DNA of 64,000 nt from Actinobaculum massiliense (GTDB lineage: Bacteria > Actinomycetota > Actinomycetes > Actinomycetales > Actinomycetaceae), in NCBI RefSeq assembly GCF_001457435.1, contig NZ_LN881716.1, forward strand, positions 62,001 to 126,000. Direction: 5' to 3'. The notes under the pieces are model-generated. The model saw only the letters and a list, made by a program, of their open reading frames with translations. It was not told where the DNA came from and did not search any database. The stretch's first letter is position 1; the number at the start of each line of letters is the position of its first letter. A program made the position numbers and the translations under genes. Below are positions 41,821 through 51,764 of the stretch, piece by piece.

Positions 41821-43383
41821 ATGCTAGACGTGCTCAGCGCGAATTCTGTTCTTTTGACGTTCTTAGTGATCACGCTGGGAGCTTTAGTAGGCGCAATCCC
41901 CATAGGACCGGTGAAATTCGGAGCGGCCGGCGCGCTTTTCGTGGGCCTCGCCTTTGGCGCATTCACCCACGTTAACCCGGCGGTCCTCTCCGTCTTTCAG
42001 GACCTCGGCTTGGGCATGTTCGTCTACCTCATTGGCTTGGAAGCAGGCGAAACCTTCTTTAAGGAGATCAAGCAACAGTTCGCGCTGATGCTAGTGGCCA
42101 TGGTAGCGGTAACCCTGGGCGCAATTAGCGCCGTCACCTCCGGCGAACTCATTGGTCTGGAGCGGGAGATCTCGGTGGGCGCTTTCGCCGGATCGCTCAC
42201 CTCCACGCCGTCGCTGGCGCTAGCAACGGAGCAGGCCGGAAACGACCTACCCTCGGTGGGCTACTCAATTGGTTACCCGGTCGGCATCGCGGTGGCGATT
42301 GTGCTGATCGCGCTCACGATTAACCGCGAATGGAAGGCACGTAACGACCTCGTCAACGCCGATGACGCGATTTTGCGCAATATCCGAGTGCGGGTTAAGC
42401 ACGCCACCTCCGGCATGGAGCTGGAAGAAAAATTCGGGTCGTTCATCCGTATTGCGACTATCCGCCGCCAATCCCACACCCTGATTGCTCGGCCTAACCA
42501 GGATCTGCAGGAAGGCGACGTGGTCTCGCTTTTCGTCACCAAGTCCGCCGAGAACGAGATCATTAAGTTCATGGGAACCCGGGTCCCGCGCAACCCCTTC
42601 GCTGATCCGCGCATCTCCATGCGCCGAGTCCAGCTTTCCAACCGCGACCTGGCCGGGCGCCAGGTTGCCGATATCCCCCTGTTCAAGAACTTCCAGTCGC
42701 GTATTACCAAGATTCGCCGCGGAGACAGCGAGTTCCTCGTGAACCCGGATACTTACCTTGAGCTGGGCGACACGGTGGAACTCGTGGTGATGTCGCGCAA
42801 CGCGGCGGCCGTTTCGGCATACTTCGGCGACTCCATCCAAACCTCCTCCGAGTTGGACACGGTGGCAACCTTTGGCGGCCTCGCGCTGGGATTTGCGGTC
42901 GGCCTCATTACCGTGCCGCTTCCGGGCGGGGCATCCTTCAAGCTCGGCGCGGCCGCCGGCCCAATCATTGTGGGCATGATCCTCGGCGCGATTCACCGTA
43001 CCGGCGCCATTCCGTGGCAAATTCCCCGCTCCGCCAACTACACCCTGCGCCAGCTTGGACTCCTCGTCTTCCTCGCCTCGGTGGGCCTGGCCTCCGGTGA
43101 TGCTTTCGCTTCCACCGCTTTCTCCATGACCGGCCTCAAGACGATTATCGTTTGCGTGATCGTGGGCCTGTTCGGTTGCGGATCCTTCATTATTATTTCC
43201 TGGCTTATGGGCCGTTCCCCCGCCCGCGCAAACGGCGGCGTCGCGGGCGTTCTTGGCCAGCCGGCCGTGTTGTCTTACGCGACGTCGAAAACCTCCGACC
43301 CGCGTATTATGAGCGGTTACGCCACCACCTTTGCGATCGCGCTGATCTATAAGATCGTGATCGTCCCCTTCATGTTCGTGTAG
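41821..43383 (+). CDS. AspT/YidE-family membrane transporter
   Basis: The 520-residue protein has the aspartate-alanine exchanger architecture: about five membrane helices (residues 1-165), two RCK_C/TrkA-C-like cytoplasmic domains (about 185-345; ARPNQDLQEGDVVSLFVTKS and DTYLELGDTVELVVMSR) and about six helices at the end (GLALGFAVGLITVPLPGG, ...GVLGQPAVLSYATSKTSD). The duplicated GxPxG-like segments are typical. The substrate is probably a dicarboxylate or amino acid but is not determined by sequence. GGAAAGG precedes ATG 41821. ogt follows after 27 bp. Confidence 0.88.
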   Translation: MLDVLSANSVLLTFLVITLGALVGAIPIGPVKFGAAGALFVGLAFGAFTHVNPAVLSVFQDLGLGMFVYLIGLEAGETFFKEIKQQFALMLVAMVAVTLGAISAVTSGELIGLEREISVGAFAGSLTSTPSLALATEQAGNDLPSVGYSIGYPVGIAVAIVLIALTINREWKARNDLVNADDAILRNIRVRVKHATSGMELEEKFGSFIRIATIRRQSHTLIARPNQDLQEGDVVSLFVTKSAENEIIKFMGTRVPRNPFADPRISMRRVQLSNRDLAGRQVADIPLFKNFQSRITKIRRGDSEFLVNPDTYLELGDTVELVVMSRNAAAVSAYFGDSIQTSSELDTVATFGGLALGFAVGLITVPLPGGASFKLGAAAGPIIVGMILGAIHRTGAIPWQIPRSANYTLRQLGLLVFLASVGLASGDAFASTAFSMTGLKTIIVCVIVGLFGCGSFIIISWLMGRSPARANGGVAGVLGQPAVLSYATSKTSDPRIMSGYATTFAIALIYKIVIVPFMFV

Positions 43384-43410
43384 GTACGCGAGCGGCCGAG
43401 AGGAGTGCAA

Positions 43411-43995
43411 ATGAGCGAGTATCGTAGCGCGGTATACGCGAGCCCCATCGGGGAGTTACTCCTCGTTGCCGGGCCGCGCGGCCTGCTTCGCCTCGCCTTC
43501 GTGGCCGACCGCGAGCAAGGCGCCAGCCACCCGAATGCCGAGTCGCTGACGCGCACTATCGCCGGCGTTGAGGAGAGCCTCGGCACCCGCGTCGCGCCCG
43601 ATTCTTTGTTCGACGACGACGCCGTAGCACGCCGCTATCTGGACCAGACGCGCGAGGAACTCGAGGAATACTTTTCTGGGGCCCGCCGCGAGTTTGATAT
43701 CCGCTTGGACTGGGGCCTAGCCCGCGGCTTTTTCCGCGAGGTCGCCGTATACCTGCCGCGCATCCCCTACGCCACGGTCGCCACATATTCGGAAGTAGCG
43801 GCTGATCTGGGCCGTCCGCGGGCCGCGCGGGCGGTGGGAACGGCGTGCGCCAAGAACCCCATTCCGCTTATATCGCCCTGCCATCGCGTGGTTCGCACCG
43901 ACGGCCAGTGGGGAAATTACGCGGGCGGGACGGATGTGAAAGAGCGCCTTCTCACCTTTGAGGAGCAAATCGCCGCCGACGCGGGCCGCGCCTAG
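43411..43995 (+). CDS. ogt: methylated-DNA-[protein]-cysteine S-methyltransferase
   Basis: The 194-residue suicide repair enzyme removes alkyl groups from O6-alkylguanine. The active-site motif is ISPCHRVV (acceptor Cys), preceded by ATYSEVAADLGRPRAARAVGTA (DNA-binding helix with the Arg finger) and NPIPL, then GNYAGGTDVKERLLTFE. GAGGAG lies 5-6 nt before ATG 43411. Downstream of the transporter and probably co-transcribed. Confidence 0.95.
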   Translation: MSEYRSAVYASPIGELLLVAGPRGLLRLAFVADREQGASHPNAESLTRTIAGVEESLGTRVAPDSLFDDDAVARRYLDQTREELEEYFSGARREFDIRLDWGLARGFFREVAVYLPRIPYATVATYSEVAADLGRPRAARAVGTACAKNPIPLISPCHRVVRTDGQWGNYAGGTDVKERLLTFEEQIAADAGRA

Positions 43996-44042
43996 CGCTC
44001 CGCCCGGGTTTGGCGCAAGAACTTAATCCGGACGAAAACGTG

Positions 44043-44077
44043 CCGCGGGCGGCTACTTTTTCGATAGCCGCCCGCGG
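44043..44077 (-). terminator. terminator of the tRNA-Val transcript
   Basis: A 13-bp perfect stem (CCGCGGGCGGCTA with its complement) and 9-nt loop; on the minus strand it is followed by CACGTTTT. Confidence 0.65.
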
Positions 44078-44098
44078 CGCGTTGACCATATTCTTTTG

Positions 44099-44172
44099 TG
44101 GGCCCGGAGGGGCTCGAACCCCCGACCTCTTGGGTGTAAACCAAGCGCTCTGACCAGCTGAGCTACAGGCCC
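44099..44172 (-). tRNA. tRNA-Val (anticodon UAC)
   Basis: A 74-nt cloverleaf on the minus strand. Acceptor GGGCCTG pairs with CGGGCCC (one G-U), the D arm has GCTCAGCTGGTCAGAGC, the anticodon stem CTTGG/CCAAG holds the loop TTTACAC with anticodon TAC, and the T arm is GGGGGTTCGAGCCCC. The 3' CCA is not encoded. Confidence 0.95.
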
Positions 44173-44306
44173 TTTCGCTCGCGCTTGCGCACGAGCACCA
44201 TGCAATAGTAGCCGATGGGCGCGGCGATTTCGATTCGCGTGACATATCTCCGACTTCACGCCGAAGTTTGACTCGCGCGGAAAGCTACTTCACTCTCCGC
44301 TACCGC

Positions 44307-44705
44307 TTAGAAAGCGAAACCGAGTGCGGTGAGTTTCACGCCCGTCCAGGCTTGGCCCACCGAGGTGGAAGTGGTGGGCTGCATCCCAGCCGTATCGGCC
44401 GCCTCTTCGATATCGTCGTGCGGAACGGTAAATGCACTGCGCGGACCGGGAACCAGAAGCCAGCAGACCGCCTGATCAGAGTCGAAATTTGACTTGATAT
44501 CCAGGAGATAGTCGGTCAGGTCGTCAATATTCCCGTCATCCGAGCGCCACCAAGCAATCGCCCCATCAACGGTATCTGGGTAGTCCTCATCAACGAGCTC
44601 GGAGTCGATGATGTTTTCAATTTCTGCGCGGATCTCTTCGGCAACGTCCTCGTCGTAACCGAATTCCTGAATTACGTTTCCCTTCCGGAAACCGAACGAT
44701 GTCAT
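44307..44705 (-). CDS. DUF3052 family protein
   Basis: The 132-residue acidic protein matches the actinobacterial DUF3052 family (Rv2239c-like): GFRKGNVIQEFGYDEDVAEEIR at the start, DTVDGAIAWWRSDDGNIDDLTDYL in the centre and VCWLLVPGPRS...HDDIEEAADTAGMQPTTS at the end. The divergent position next to aceE repeats the M. tuberculosis order. Its function is unknown. Confidence 0.88.
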   Translation of the reverse strand: MTSFGFRKGNVIQEFGYDEDVAEEIRAEIENIIDSELVDEDYPDTVDGAIAWWRSDDGNIDDLTDYLLDIKSNFDSDQAVCWLLVPGPRSAFTVPHDDIEEAADTAGMQPTTSTSVGQAWTGVKLTALGFAF

Positions 44706-44879
44706 GGGTTCACTTCACCGCATTCCGCTAGATTTTTCAAGTTCAAAACGCGAAATACCCGGATTTATCTCATCTTCACCGGCGAGAGCGCCCCACGCCG
44801 CCCCCGCTTCCCGCTTTTCCCGCCGCTACCGCGCCAGTTCGCCGGGCCGCGGGCGCGCTGGCCCGGCTTTCGCACTCCG

Positions 44880-44908
44880 CTGACAGTGGAGCTGTAACCC
44901 CGTACCCT
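44880..44908 (+). promoter_or_regulatory. aceE promoter
   Basis: CTGACA (44880-44885) and TACCCT (44903-44908) are spaced by 17 bp. Transcription should begin near 44915, about 98 nt before the aceE ATG. Confidence 0.55.
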
Positions 44909-44946
44909 CCGTTGGGCGGTAACATGGAATCACTAAAGGAACCGCT

Positions 44947-44997
44947 ATGCCGTCTCGCGGCCCCTACCGCGATGGCGAGCACCTCGTTGAACCATAA
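44947..44997 (+). CDS. 16-residue leader ORF upstream of aceE
   Basis: ATG 44947 is preceded by AAAGGA at 6 nt and the frame reads MPSRGPYRDGEHLVEP then TAA, 15 nt before the aceE ATG. The position between promoter and aceE and the good ribosome binding site favour real translation. Whether the peptide or its translation regulates aceE is unknown; no run of a single regulatory amino acid is present. Confidence 0.4.
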   Translation: MPSRGPYRDGEHLVEP

Positions 44998-45012
44998 GTT
45001 AAGGGAGACTTC

Positions 45013-47766
45013 ATGAGCGAACAGCCGCATTCTGCCCATCTCGTCAATGGGCAGCTAAGTCAGATTCCCGATTCCGATCCGGAAGAAACCAGGGAATGGC
45101 TTGATTCGGTCGGCGACCTAATCGAAACCAATGGAACTGATCGCGCCCGCTTCGTGCTCAACAGCATGGAGGAATACGCGCGCGGTAAGGGCGTGGGGAT
45201 TTCGCCCGAACTCTCCACCCCCTACATCAACACCATCCCGGCCTCCGCCGAGCCGGAATACCCGGGCGATGAGGAAATCGAGCGCCAGTTCCGCATGTGG
45301 ACTCGCTGGAACGCGGCGGTGATGGTAACCCGCGCCCAGCGCCCCGGCGTCGGCGTCGGCGGCCACATCTCCTCCTACGCCGCCCAGGCAACGCTCTACG
45401 AAGTGGGCCTCAACCACTTCTTCCGCGGCCCGGACGCACCGGGCGGCGGAGACCAGGTCTACTTCCAGGGCCACTCCAGCCCGGGTAATTACTCCCGTGC
45501 ATACCTCGAGGGGCGCCTTACCGAGGCGGATTTGGATAACTTCCGCCAGGAAGCCTCTCGCCCCTCGGGCGGCCGCGGCTTGCCCTCCTACCCGCATCCG
45601 CACCAGATGCCCGACTTCTGGCAGTTCCCCAGCGTTTCACTCGGCATCGGCCCGGCAAACTCGATCTACCAGGCGTGGTTCAACCGTTACCTGGCCGAGC
45701 GCGGCATTCAGGACACTTCTGATCAGCACGTGTGGGCCTTCATCGGCGACGGCGAAATGGACGAGCCCGAATCGCGCGGCATGCTTCAGCTCGCCGCCTA
45801 CCAGAAGCTTGATAACCTCACCTGGGTGATTAACTGCAACCTGCAGCGCCTGGACGGCCCGGTACGCGGAAACGGCTCGATTGTCCAGGAGCTCGAAGCC
45901 TTCTTCAAGGGCGCGGGCTGGAACGTCATCAAGGTGCTGTGGGGCCGCGAGTGGGACCCGCTTCTTGCCAACGATCAGGATCACGCGCTGGTGGATCTGA
46001 TGAGCTCCACCCTCGACGGCGACTACCAGGGCTACAAGGCGAACGACGGCGCCTATGTGCGCAATAACTTCTTCGGCCGCGATCCGCGCACCAAGGCGTT
46101 GGTGCAGGATATGAGCGACGATCAGATTTGGGCGCTTCGCCGCGGCGGTCACGATCCGCGCAAGATCTACGCCGCCTACCGCAACGCGCTTGCTACCAAG
46201 GGCCAGCCCACGGTGATTTTGGCGCAGACGGTCAAGGGCTACGATCTGGGAACCTCGTTCGCGGGCCGTAACTCCAACCACCAGATGAAGAAGCTCAACT
46301 CGGCGGATCTGAAGCTCCTGCGTGATACCACCGGAGTACCGATCGAGGATTCGCAACTTGAGAATCCCTACGAGGCTCCCTACTACAAGCCGCCGGAAGA
46401 TCACCCGGCCATGCAGTACATGCGCGAGCATCGTAACCAGTTGGGCGGCTACATCCCGCAGCGGCGCATCTTCGAAGGCGGCATTGAGATGCCGAAGGAG
46501 AAGCCGTTTGAGTCCATGAAGAAGGGCTCGGGCAAGCAGAAGGTAGCCACCACCATGGCGCTGGTTCGCCTGCTCAAGGATCTGGTTCGCGATAAGAAAT
46601 TCGGGTACCGCCTGGTGCCGATCGTCCCGGACGAGGCGCGTACCTTCGGTATGGATTCAATGTTCCCCTCGCAGAAGATCTTCAATACGCTGGGTCAGAA
46701 CTACACCGCCGTCGACCATGACATGCTCCTCTCTTACAAGGAGTCGACGCAGGGTCAGCTGCTCCACACGGGTATTACCGAGGCCGGTTCGGTAGCCGCC
46801 TACACGGCAGCCGCTACCTCGTACGCGATTCACAACCAGCCGATGATCCCCTTCTACATCTTCTACTCGATGTTCGGATTCCAGCGCACCGGCGATCAGC
46901 TCTGGGCAGCCACGGACGCTCTTGCCCGCGGCTTCATTGTGGGCGCCACTGCCGGACGCACAACCCTTACCGGTGAAGGCTCCCAGCACATGGACGGTCA
47001 CTCGCCCGTGATTGCCTCCACCAACCCCGGGGTCATTCACTACGATCCGGCCTACGCCTACGAAATCGGCCATATCTTCAAGGACGGCATCGTGCGCATG
47101 TACGGTGACGGTTCGGATGGGCGCAACCAGAACGTTCAGTACTACCTCACGGTCTACAACGAGCCCATCCACCAGCCGGCAGAGCCGGAGAACGTGGATG
47201 TGGACGGTATTATCAAGGGCATCTACAAGCTGGACGAAGCCGACGGCCAGGGAGGCCCGCGCGTCAACCTCCTCGCTTCCGGCGTGGGCGTACCGTGGGC
47301 ACGCGAAGCCAAGAAGATGCTGCGCCGCGATTGGGGCGTTGACGCCACGGTATGGTCGGTCACCTCGTGGTACGAACTGCGCCGCGATGGCATGGAGACC
47401 AACGAGTACAACTACCTGCACCCCACCGAGGCTCCGCGCGAAGCATACGTGACCGCGAAGCTGAAGAACGAGCAGGGTCCGTTCATCGCCACCTCCGATT
47501 TCGAACATCAGGTACAGGACTCCATTCGCGAATGGGTTCCCGGCCGCTACGAGACGCTCGGCGCGGACGGCATTGGAATCTCTGATACCCGCCCGGCGGC
47601 TCGCCGCTACTTCAAGATCGACGATGCCACAATGGTCGTGCGTGCTTTGCACGCTCTGGCCCTTGAGGGTCAGATGGACGCCTCCGTGGTGCAAGAGGCG
47701 ATCGACAAGTACGACATCAATAATCCGCAGGCGGCCGAGCCCGTCCCGGATAACGATCCCGAATAA
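45013..47766 (+). CDS. aceE: pyruvate dehydrogenase E1, homodimeric type
   Basis: The 917-residue thiamin-diphosphate enzyme decarboxylates pyruvate and reductively acetylates the lipoyl group of E2. It matches the single-chain AceE family: [43 protein letters not shown], the TPP/Mg site [14 protein letters not shown]...[14 protein letters not shown], and the transketolase-type C-terminal domains ([33 protein letters not shown]). AAGGGAG precedes the ATG. Codon bias is very strong. With E2 and E3 at 23-26 kb this completes pyruvate dehydrogenase. Confidence 0.97.
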   Translation: MSEQPHSAHLVNGQLSQIPDSDPEETREWLDSVGDLIETNGTDRARFVLNSMEEYARGKGVGISPELSTPYINTIPASAEPEYPGDEEIERQFRMWTRWNAAVMVTRAQRPGVGVGGHISSYAAQATLYEVGLNHFFRGPDAPGGGDQVYFQGHSSPGNYSRAYLEGRLTEADLDNFRQEASRPSGGRGLPSYPHPHQMPDFWQFPSVSLGIGPANSIYQAWFNRYLAERGIQDTSDQHVWAFIGDGEMDEPESRGMLQLAAYQKLDNLTWVINCNLQRLDGPVRGNGSIVQELEAFFKGAGWNVIKVLWGREWDPLLANDQDHALVDLMSSTLDGDYQGYKANDGAYVRNNFFGRDPRTKALVQDMSDDQIWALRRGGHDPRKIYAAYRNALATKGQPTVILAQTVKGYDLGTSFAGRNSNHQMKKLNSADLKLLRDTTGVPIEDSQLENPYEAPYYKPPEDHPAMQYMREHRNQLGGYIPQRRIFEGGIEMPKEKPFESMKKGSGKQKVATTMALVRLLKDLVRDKKFGYRLVPIVPDEARTFGMDSMFPSQKIFNTLGQNYTAVDHDMLLSYKESTQGQLLHTGITEAGSVAAYTAAATSYAIHNQPMIPFYIFYSMFGFQRTGDQLWAATDALARGFIVGATAGRTTLTGEGSQHMDGHSPVIASTNPGVIHYDPAYAYEIGHIFKDGIVRMYGDGSDGRNQNVQYYLTVYNEPIHQPAEPENVDVDGIIKGIYKLDEADGQGGPRVNLLASGVGVPWAREAKKMLRRDWGVDATVWSVTSWYELRRDGMETNEYNYLHPTEAPREAYVTAKLKNEQGPFIATSDFEHQVQDSIREWVPGRYETLGADGIGISDTRPAARRYFKIDDATMVVRALHALALEGQMDASVVQEAIDKYDINNPQAAEPVPDNDPE

Positions 47767-47842
47767 AGATTCTTCTAGGGATATTTTCGCGGTGCAAATC
47801 GCGGCGAAAACCTAGCGGAACTAATAAACTAGCGATTTAGCT

Positions 47843-47866
47843 ATTTCGTAGACCCTTCTACGAAAT
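47843..47866. repeat. inverted repeat with 10-bp arms
   Basis: ATTTCGTAGA and TCTACGAAAT are separated by CCCT. It may be an operator or the first of two hairpins after aceE. A TAAGCT hexamer follows at 47872-47877. Confidence 0.7.
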
Positions 47867-47880
47867 ACGCGTAAGCTAGC

Positions 47881-47934
47881 GGAGCGACCTTGTTCCGTCG
47901 TTGCTGACGAACGGTACAGGGTCGCTCCTTTTTT
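47881..47934 (+). terminator. strong terminator after aceE
   Basis: GGAGCGACC pairs with GGTCGCTCC across a region that itself forms an inner stem, and is followed by six T residues. Confidence 0.85.
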
Positions 47935-48070
47935 ACGCGGAGATCTGTAACTTCAACTCGCACCTCAACCAGCCGGTGATTTCGCCGCTCATATCCCACG
48001 TGCCCGGAGGGCCGTGGCTTTTTCCTGGAGCCCGAAATCCTGACTCGAAAGCACTCGGCGAAAGGTTCGA

Positions 48071-49855
48071 ATGACCGTCTATAAATTAGCGTGGCGTTAT
48101 CTGCGTGCTCACGCCGGAGAACTCACCGGCGTGCTCCTTCTCCAGGTAATCCAGGTGCTCCTCAACCTCGTGCTCCCCGCCCTCAACGCGCGGGTGATCG
48201 ACGAAGGAATCCTGGCGAATGACCCCGGCCTCGTATGGAAAATCGGCCTCATTATGGTCGCATTCACCCTGGTACAGGCAATCTGCTCGGCGGGTGCGAT
48301 CTTCCTTGGATCGCGTATTTCCACTCGCATGGGCCGGGATTTGCGGCGTGACACCTTCACCCATGTGCAGCGTTTCTCCCCGGCCGACCAGCGGCATTTT
48401 GGCGCTTCCACCCTGGTCACCCGCAATACCAACGACGTCATGGGCATCCAGATGGTCACCCTCCTCACCTTCACGGTGATGGTGATGGCCCCCATTATGG
48501 GCGTGGGCGGAATCATTATGGCCATTGGCCAGGATGTGGCACTCTCCGCCACCTTGCTGGTTATCGTTCCGGTGCTAACCCTCATCATTCTGCTGTGCAT
48601 GCGAGCGCTCATTAAGCGCTACCAGGTTCTCCAGGACCGAGTGGACGCAATTAACGAGGCTCTGCGCGGCCAGCTGGCCGGCGTGAGGGTAATCCGCGCT
48701 TTCCGCCGCCAGGAAGATATCGCCAAACTCTTCGATAAATCCAACCGCACCTATCGGCGCCTCATGCTTGAGATCGGAACGATTTGGTCGGGCCTCATGC
48801 CGCTTATGTCCGTGGTGATCGGGATCGCCTCGGCCGTTATTGTGTGGCTGGGTGGCCATCGCATTGACGCCTCCGCCATGCCGGTGGGCGCGCTCACCGC
48901 TTTTATCACCTACCTCATGATGATCCTCGGTGCGGTGATGATGCTGGGCATGATCATTATGATCGTGCCGCGCGGTAACGTTTCAGCGCGCCGCATCCTG
49001 GAGGTTCTGGAAGCCCAGCCCTCCATTTCCTCTCCCGAATCGCCCGCCCCACTTCCGGCGTCGCCCCTCACCTTTACGTTGGAGAACGTTTCGTTGACCT
49101 ACGACGACGCCGAAGAGCCCTCCGTCTGCGATGTGGACCTCACCCTCGCTCCCGGCACGACGACGGCGATTGTGGGCTCTTCTGGTTCGGGTAAGTCCTC
49201 GCTGATCAAGATCCTGCCCCGTCTGGTCGACCCAACCGCGGGAAGCTATCGAGTCAACGGCGTTGAGGTTCGTGACCTTGACCTGCGCGCCTTCCGCCGG
49301 CGCATTGCCTATGTGCCCCAGCGCGCATTCCTCTTCTATGGCACGATTGCGAGCAACGTCGCCGGATCTCCCGAAAACATTGACCGCGAGCGCGTTCAGC
49401 GCGCCCTCGATGTTGCCCAGGCCAGCGATTTCGTTGCGGAGCAGGGCGGGCTCGATGCTGTGGTGGAAACCGGCGGTAAGAACCTTTCGGGTGGGCAGCG
49501 TCAGCGCATTACGATTGCCCGCGCGCTTTACCGCGCCCTTCCCGATCCTTCCGGCAAACCAGGAGCGGATCTGATCGTGTTCGACGATTCGTTCTCCGCC
49601 CTCGACTTTGCCACTGATGCAAAGCTTCGCCAGGCCCTGCGCACCGAGGCGGCGAGCTGCGCCGTCGTGATTGTTGCGCAACGCATCTCCACCACTCGAA
49701 ATGCCGATGCAATTCTCGTGCTCGCGGAAGGGCGCCCCGCCGGCTACGGGACCCACGATGAGCTTTTACAAAGTTCGACCGTGTATCGCGAAATCGTGGA
49801 ATCACAAGACCATTCACAGGCAGTGAGCGCGCAGAAAACGGAGGATGCACAGTGA
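48071..49855 (+). CDS. ABC exporter half-transporter, degenerate-site subunit
   Basis: The 594-residue protein has an N-terminal six-helix exporter domain (about 10-320) and a nucleotide-binding domain (about 335-575). Walker A is GSSGSGKSS and the signature NLSGGQRQR is intact, but Walker B reads LIVFDDSFSALD, with Asp replacing the catalytic Glu, and the switch histidine is replaced by Gln (IVAQRIST). This is the degenerate partner of a heterodimeric exporter such as TM287/288 or LmrCD. The stop overlaps the start of the partner gene. The substrate is unknown; drugs or lipids are typical. Confidence 0.93.
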   Translation: MTVYKLAWRYLRAHAGELTGVLLLQVIQVLLNLVLPALNARVIDEGILANDPGLVWKIGLIMVAFTLVQAICSAGAIFLGSRISTRMGRDLRRDTFTHVQRFSPADQRHFGASTLVTRNTNDVMGIQMVTLLTFTVMVMAPIMGVGGIIMAIGQDVALSATLLVIVPVLTLIILLCMRALIKRYQVLQDRVDAINEALRGQLAGVRVIRAFRRQEDIAKLFDKSNRTYRRLMLEIGTIWSGLMPLMSVVIGIASAVIVWLGGHRIDASAMPVGALTAFITYLMMILGAVMMLGMIIMIVPRGNVSARRILEVLEAQPSISSPESPAPLPASPLTFTLENVSLTYDDAEEPSVCDVDLTLAPGTTTAIVGSSGSGKSSLIKILPRLVDPTAGSYRVNGVEVRDLDLRAFRRRIAYVPQRAFLFYGTIASNVAGSPENIDRERVQRALDVAQASDFVAEQGGLDAVVETGGKNLSGGQRQRITIARALYRALPDPSGKPGADLIVFDDSFSALDFATDAKLRQALRTEAASCAVVIVAQRISTTRNADAILVLAEGRPAGYGTHDELLQSSTVYREIVESQDHSQAVSAQKTEDAQ

Positions 49856-51630
49856 GACAGCACGTTGAACCGCCGCGCGATACCAAGGCAGCGTTGCGCA
49901 AAATCGCCTCAAACCTCAACGGTGAAAAGTGGCGGATTTCCGCCGTCCTTATTATTACTCTGGGCTCCGTCGTGACCGCGGTGGTGGGACCTTTGCTTTT
50001 GGGCATGGGCACCAATGTGATCGTCGACGGCATCCAGGGCAAAGGAATCGACTATGACCGGCTGGCCCAGATTCTGCTGTGGACGGTTGCCGCTTACGCT
50101 CTCTCCTCCGCTCTGCGGTTTATCGCCAGCTTCATTATTCGCCTGATCATTCAGGATCTGGGATACCGCATGCGCCGCGATGCGCAGGAAAAAATTGATC
50201 GCATGCCGCTGGGGCAAATCGATAAACAGCAGCGCGGTGATGTGCTTTCGACCGTCACGAACGATATCGATAACGTCACCCAGTCGCTCCTGCAGACGCT
50301 GGCGGAAGTTATTACCGCGATATATCAGGTGATCGGGATTATCGGGATCATGCTCTACCTCTCCTGGAGCCTCACCCTGGTGTCGATCCTGACGCTTCCC
50401 CTGGGCGGCTACCTGGTGGTGCAACTGCTCAAGCGCTCCAAAAAGCAGTTCCGTTTGCAGTGGAACCTCACCGCGGATGTCTCTTCGATCGTGGAAGAAT
50501 CCTTCACCGGGCTTGATGTTGTTGCCGCTTACGGTCTCGAGGATGAATTCCAGGATCGCTTCGATTCGACCAACGATGCCCTGTTCGACGCCGGTTTCAA
50601 GGCCCAGGCCATCTCGCAGATGTCCCAGCCGACAATGACGGTGGTTACCAATGCCATGTTCGTGATCGCGACGGTAATGGGCGGTCTGCAGGCTATTGGC
50701 GGGATTCTCACGATTGGCGGCTTGCAGGCATTCCTCCAGTACTCGCGGCAGATTTCTCAGCCCATCCAGTCCCTGGCTTCCACCGCTAATATGTTGCAGT
50801 CCGCGGCCTCCTCCACCGAGCGAATCTCCGATTTCATGGCCGAGCCGGAAATGGAAGAGGATACGACCACTACCTATGCTGATGTGGTTCGCCCCGAGAA
50901 TCGACGCGGAAAGATTGAGTTCGACCACGTCCGCTTCTCTTACAGCCCGGAAACTCCGGTCATTCGCGATCTTTCCTTCGTGGCCGAGCCGGGCCAAACG
51001 GTTGCGATCGTTGGCCCTACCGGAGCCGGAAAGACCACCCTGGTGAACCTCCTCATGCGTTTCTACGAGGTTGATTCCGGTGCCATTAGGGTCGACGGCG
51101 TCGATATCCGCGACTTTTCTAAGGATTCTCTACGCTCCCATTTCGGAATGGTTCTCCAAGATACCTGGCTCTTCTCCGGTACCGTCTGGGAGAACATCGC
51201 CTTTGGCGATGAGAACGCCACCAAAGCCGATGCGGTGCAATCGGCCAAGGCAATTGGGATCGACCGCTTTGTGCGGACCCTCCCCGGCGGGTACGAGGCA
51301 CATCTTGGCTCGGAAGGTGACAACATATCCACCGGAGAAAAGCAGCTCCTGACGATTGCGCGCGCCTACCTCGCCGATCCGGACGTCCTCATTTTGGATG
51401 AAGCAACCTCGTCTGTGGATACCCGCACCGAACAGATGATTCAAAAGGCTATGAGTGAGTTGCGGGTGGGGCGAACCAGCTTTGTTATTGCCCACCGCCT
51501 GTCCACGATCGTCGATGCGGACGTCATCTTAGTAATGGAGCACGGCGACGTCGTCGAACAAGGAACTCACGACGAGCTACTGGCTCGGGGCGGAGCTTAC
51601 GCGAACCTCTATCAGAGCCAGTTCGCCTAA
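49852..51630 (+). CDS. ABC exporter half-transporter, catalytic subunit
   Basis: The 592-residue partner starts with GTG in a GTGA overlap with the previous gene. After the membrane domain (about 20-325) the nucleotide-binding domain has Walker A GPTGAGKTT, a variant signature ISTGEKQLL in place of LSGGQ, a canonical Walker B LILDEATSSVD with catalytic Glu, and the switch His in VIAHRLST. Together with the first subunit, one ATP site is complete and one degenerate. A strong terminator ends the two-gene operon. Confidence 0.94.
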   Translation: MRQHVEPPRDTKAALRKIASNLNGEKWRISAVLIITLGSVVTAVVGPLLLGMGTNVIVDGIQGKGIDYDRLAQILLWTVAAYALSSALRFIASFIIRLIIQDLGYRMRRDAQEKIDRMPLGQIDKQQRGDVLSTVTNDIDNVTQSLLQTLAEVITAIYQVIGIIGIMLYLSWSLTLVSILTLPLGGYLVVQLLKRSKKQFRLQWNLTADVSSIVEESFTGLDVVAAYGLEDEFQDRFDSTNDALFDAGFKAQAISQMSQPTMTVVTNAMFVIATVMGGLQAIGGILTIGGLQAFLQYSRQISQPIQSLASTANMLQSAASSTERISDFMAEPEMEEDTTTTYADVVRPENRRGKIEFDHVRFSYSPETPVIRDLSFVAEPGQTVAIVGPTGAGKTTLVNLLMRFYEVDSGAIRVDGVDIRDFSKDSLRSHFGMVLQDTWLFSGTVWENIAFGDENATKADAVQSAKAIGIDRFVRTLPGGYEAHLGSEGDNISTGEKQLLTIARAYLADPDVLILDEATSSVDTRTEQMIQKAMSELRVGRTSFVIAHRLSTIVDADVILVMEHGDVVEQGTHDELLARGGAYANLYQSQFA

Positions 51631-51664
51631 AATCGCCTCAGAAGCCAGCCACAAAACACACAGC

Positions 51665-51708
51665 AATATGCCCGAGGCGCCTGCCGCACCTCGGGCATAT
51701 TGCATTTT
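51665..51708 (+). terminator. terminator of the ABC exporter operon
   Basis: A 13-bp perfect stem (AATATGCCCGAGG with its complement), 11-nt loop, then GCATTTTTT. Confidence 0.88.
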
Positions 51709-51764
51709 TTGCTAAAGCATTGTTATTTGCTTAAACGTTCCTTTTGCTGGAGCGTTGCTCTTCG

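Larger units (their letters stand above)
44706..45012. other. regulatory gap between the DUF3052 gene and aceE
   Basis: About 300 bases holding the aceE promoter, a predicted 5' leader of about 100 nt, and a 16-codon ORF. The 120 bases nearest the DUF3052 gene are GC-rich with no clear signal. Confidence 0.7.
47767..48070. other. gap between aceE and the ABC exporter
   Basis: No gene. It contains a perfect 10-bp inverted repeat, a TAAGCT -10-like box and a strong terminator; 47935-48070 holds only the ribosome binding site (GAAAGG) of the exporter gene. Confidence 0.7.

Noticed and set aside
44776-45039. Minus-strand 87-codon frame upstream of aceE
   Set aside because: It overlaps the aceE promoter, leader ORF and start, is arginine/alanine-rich and has no family or ribosome binding site.
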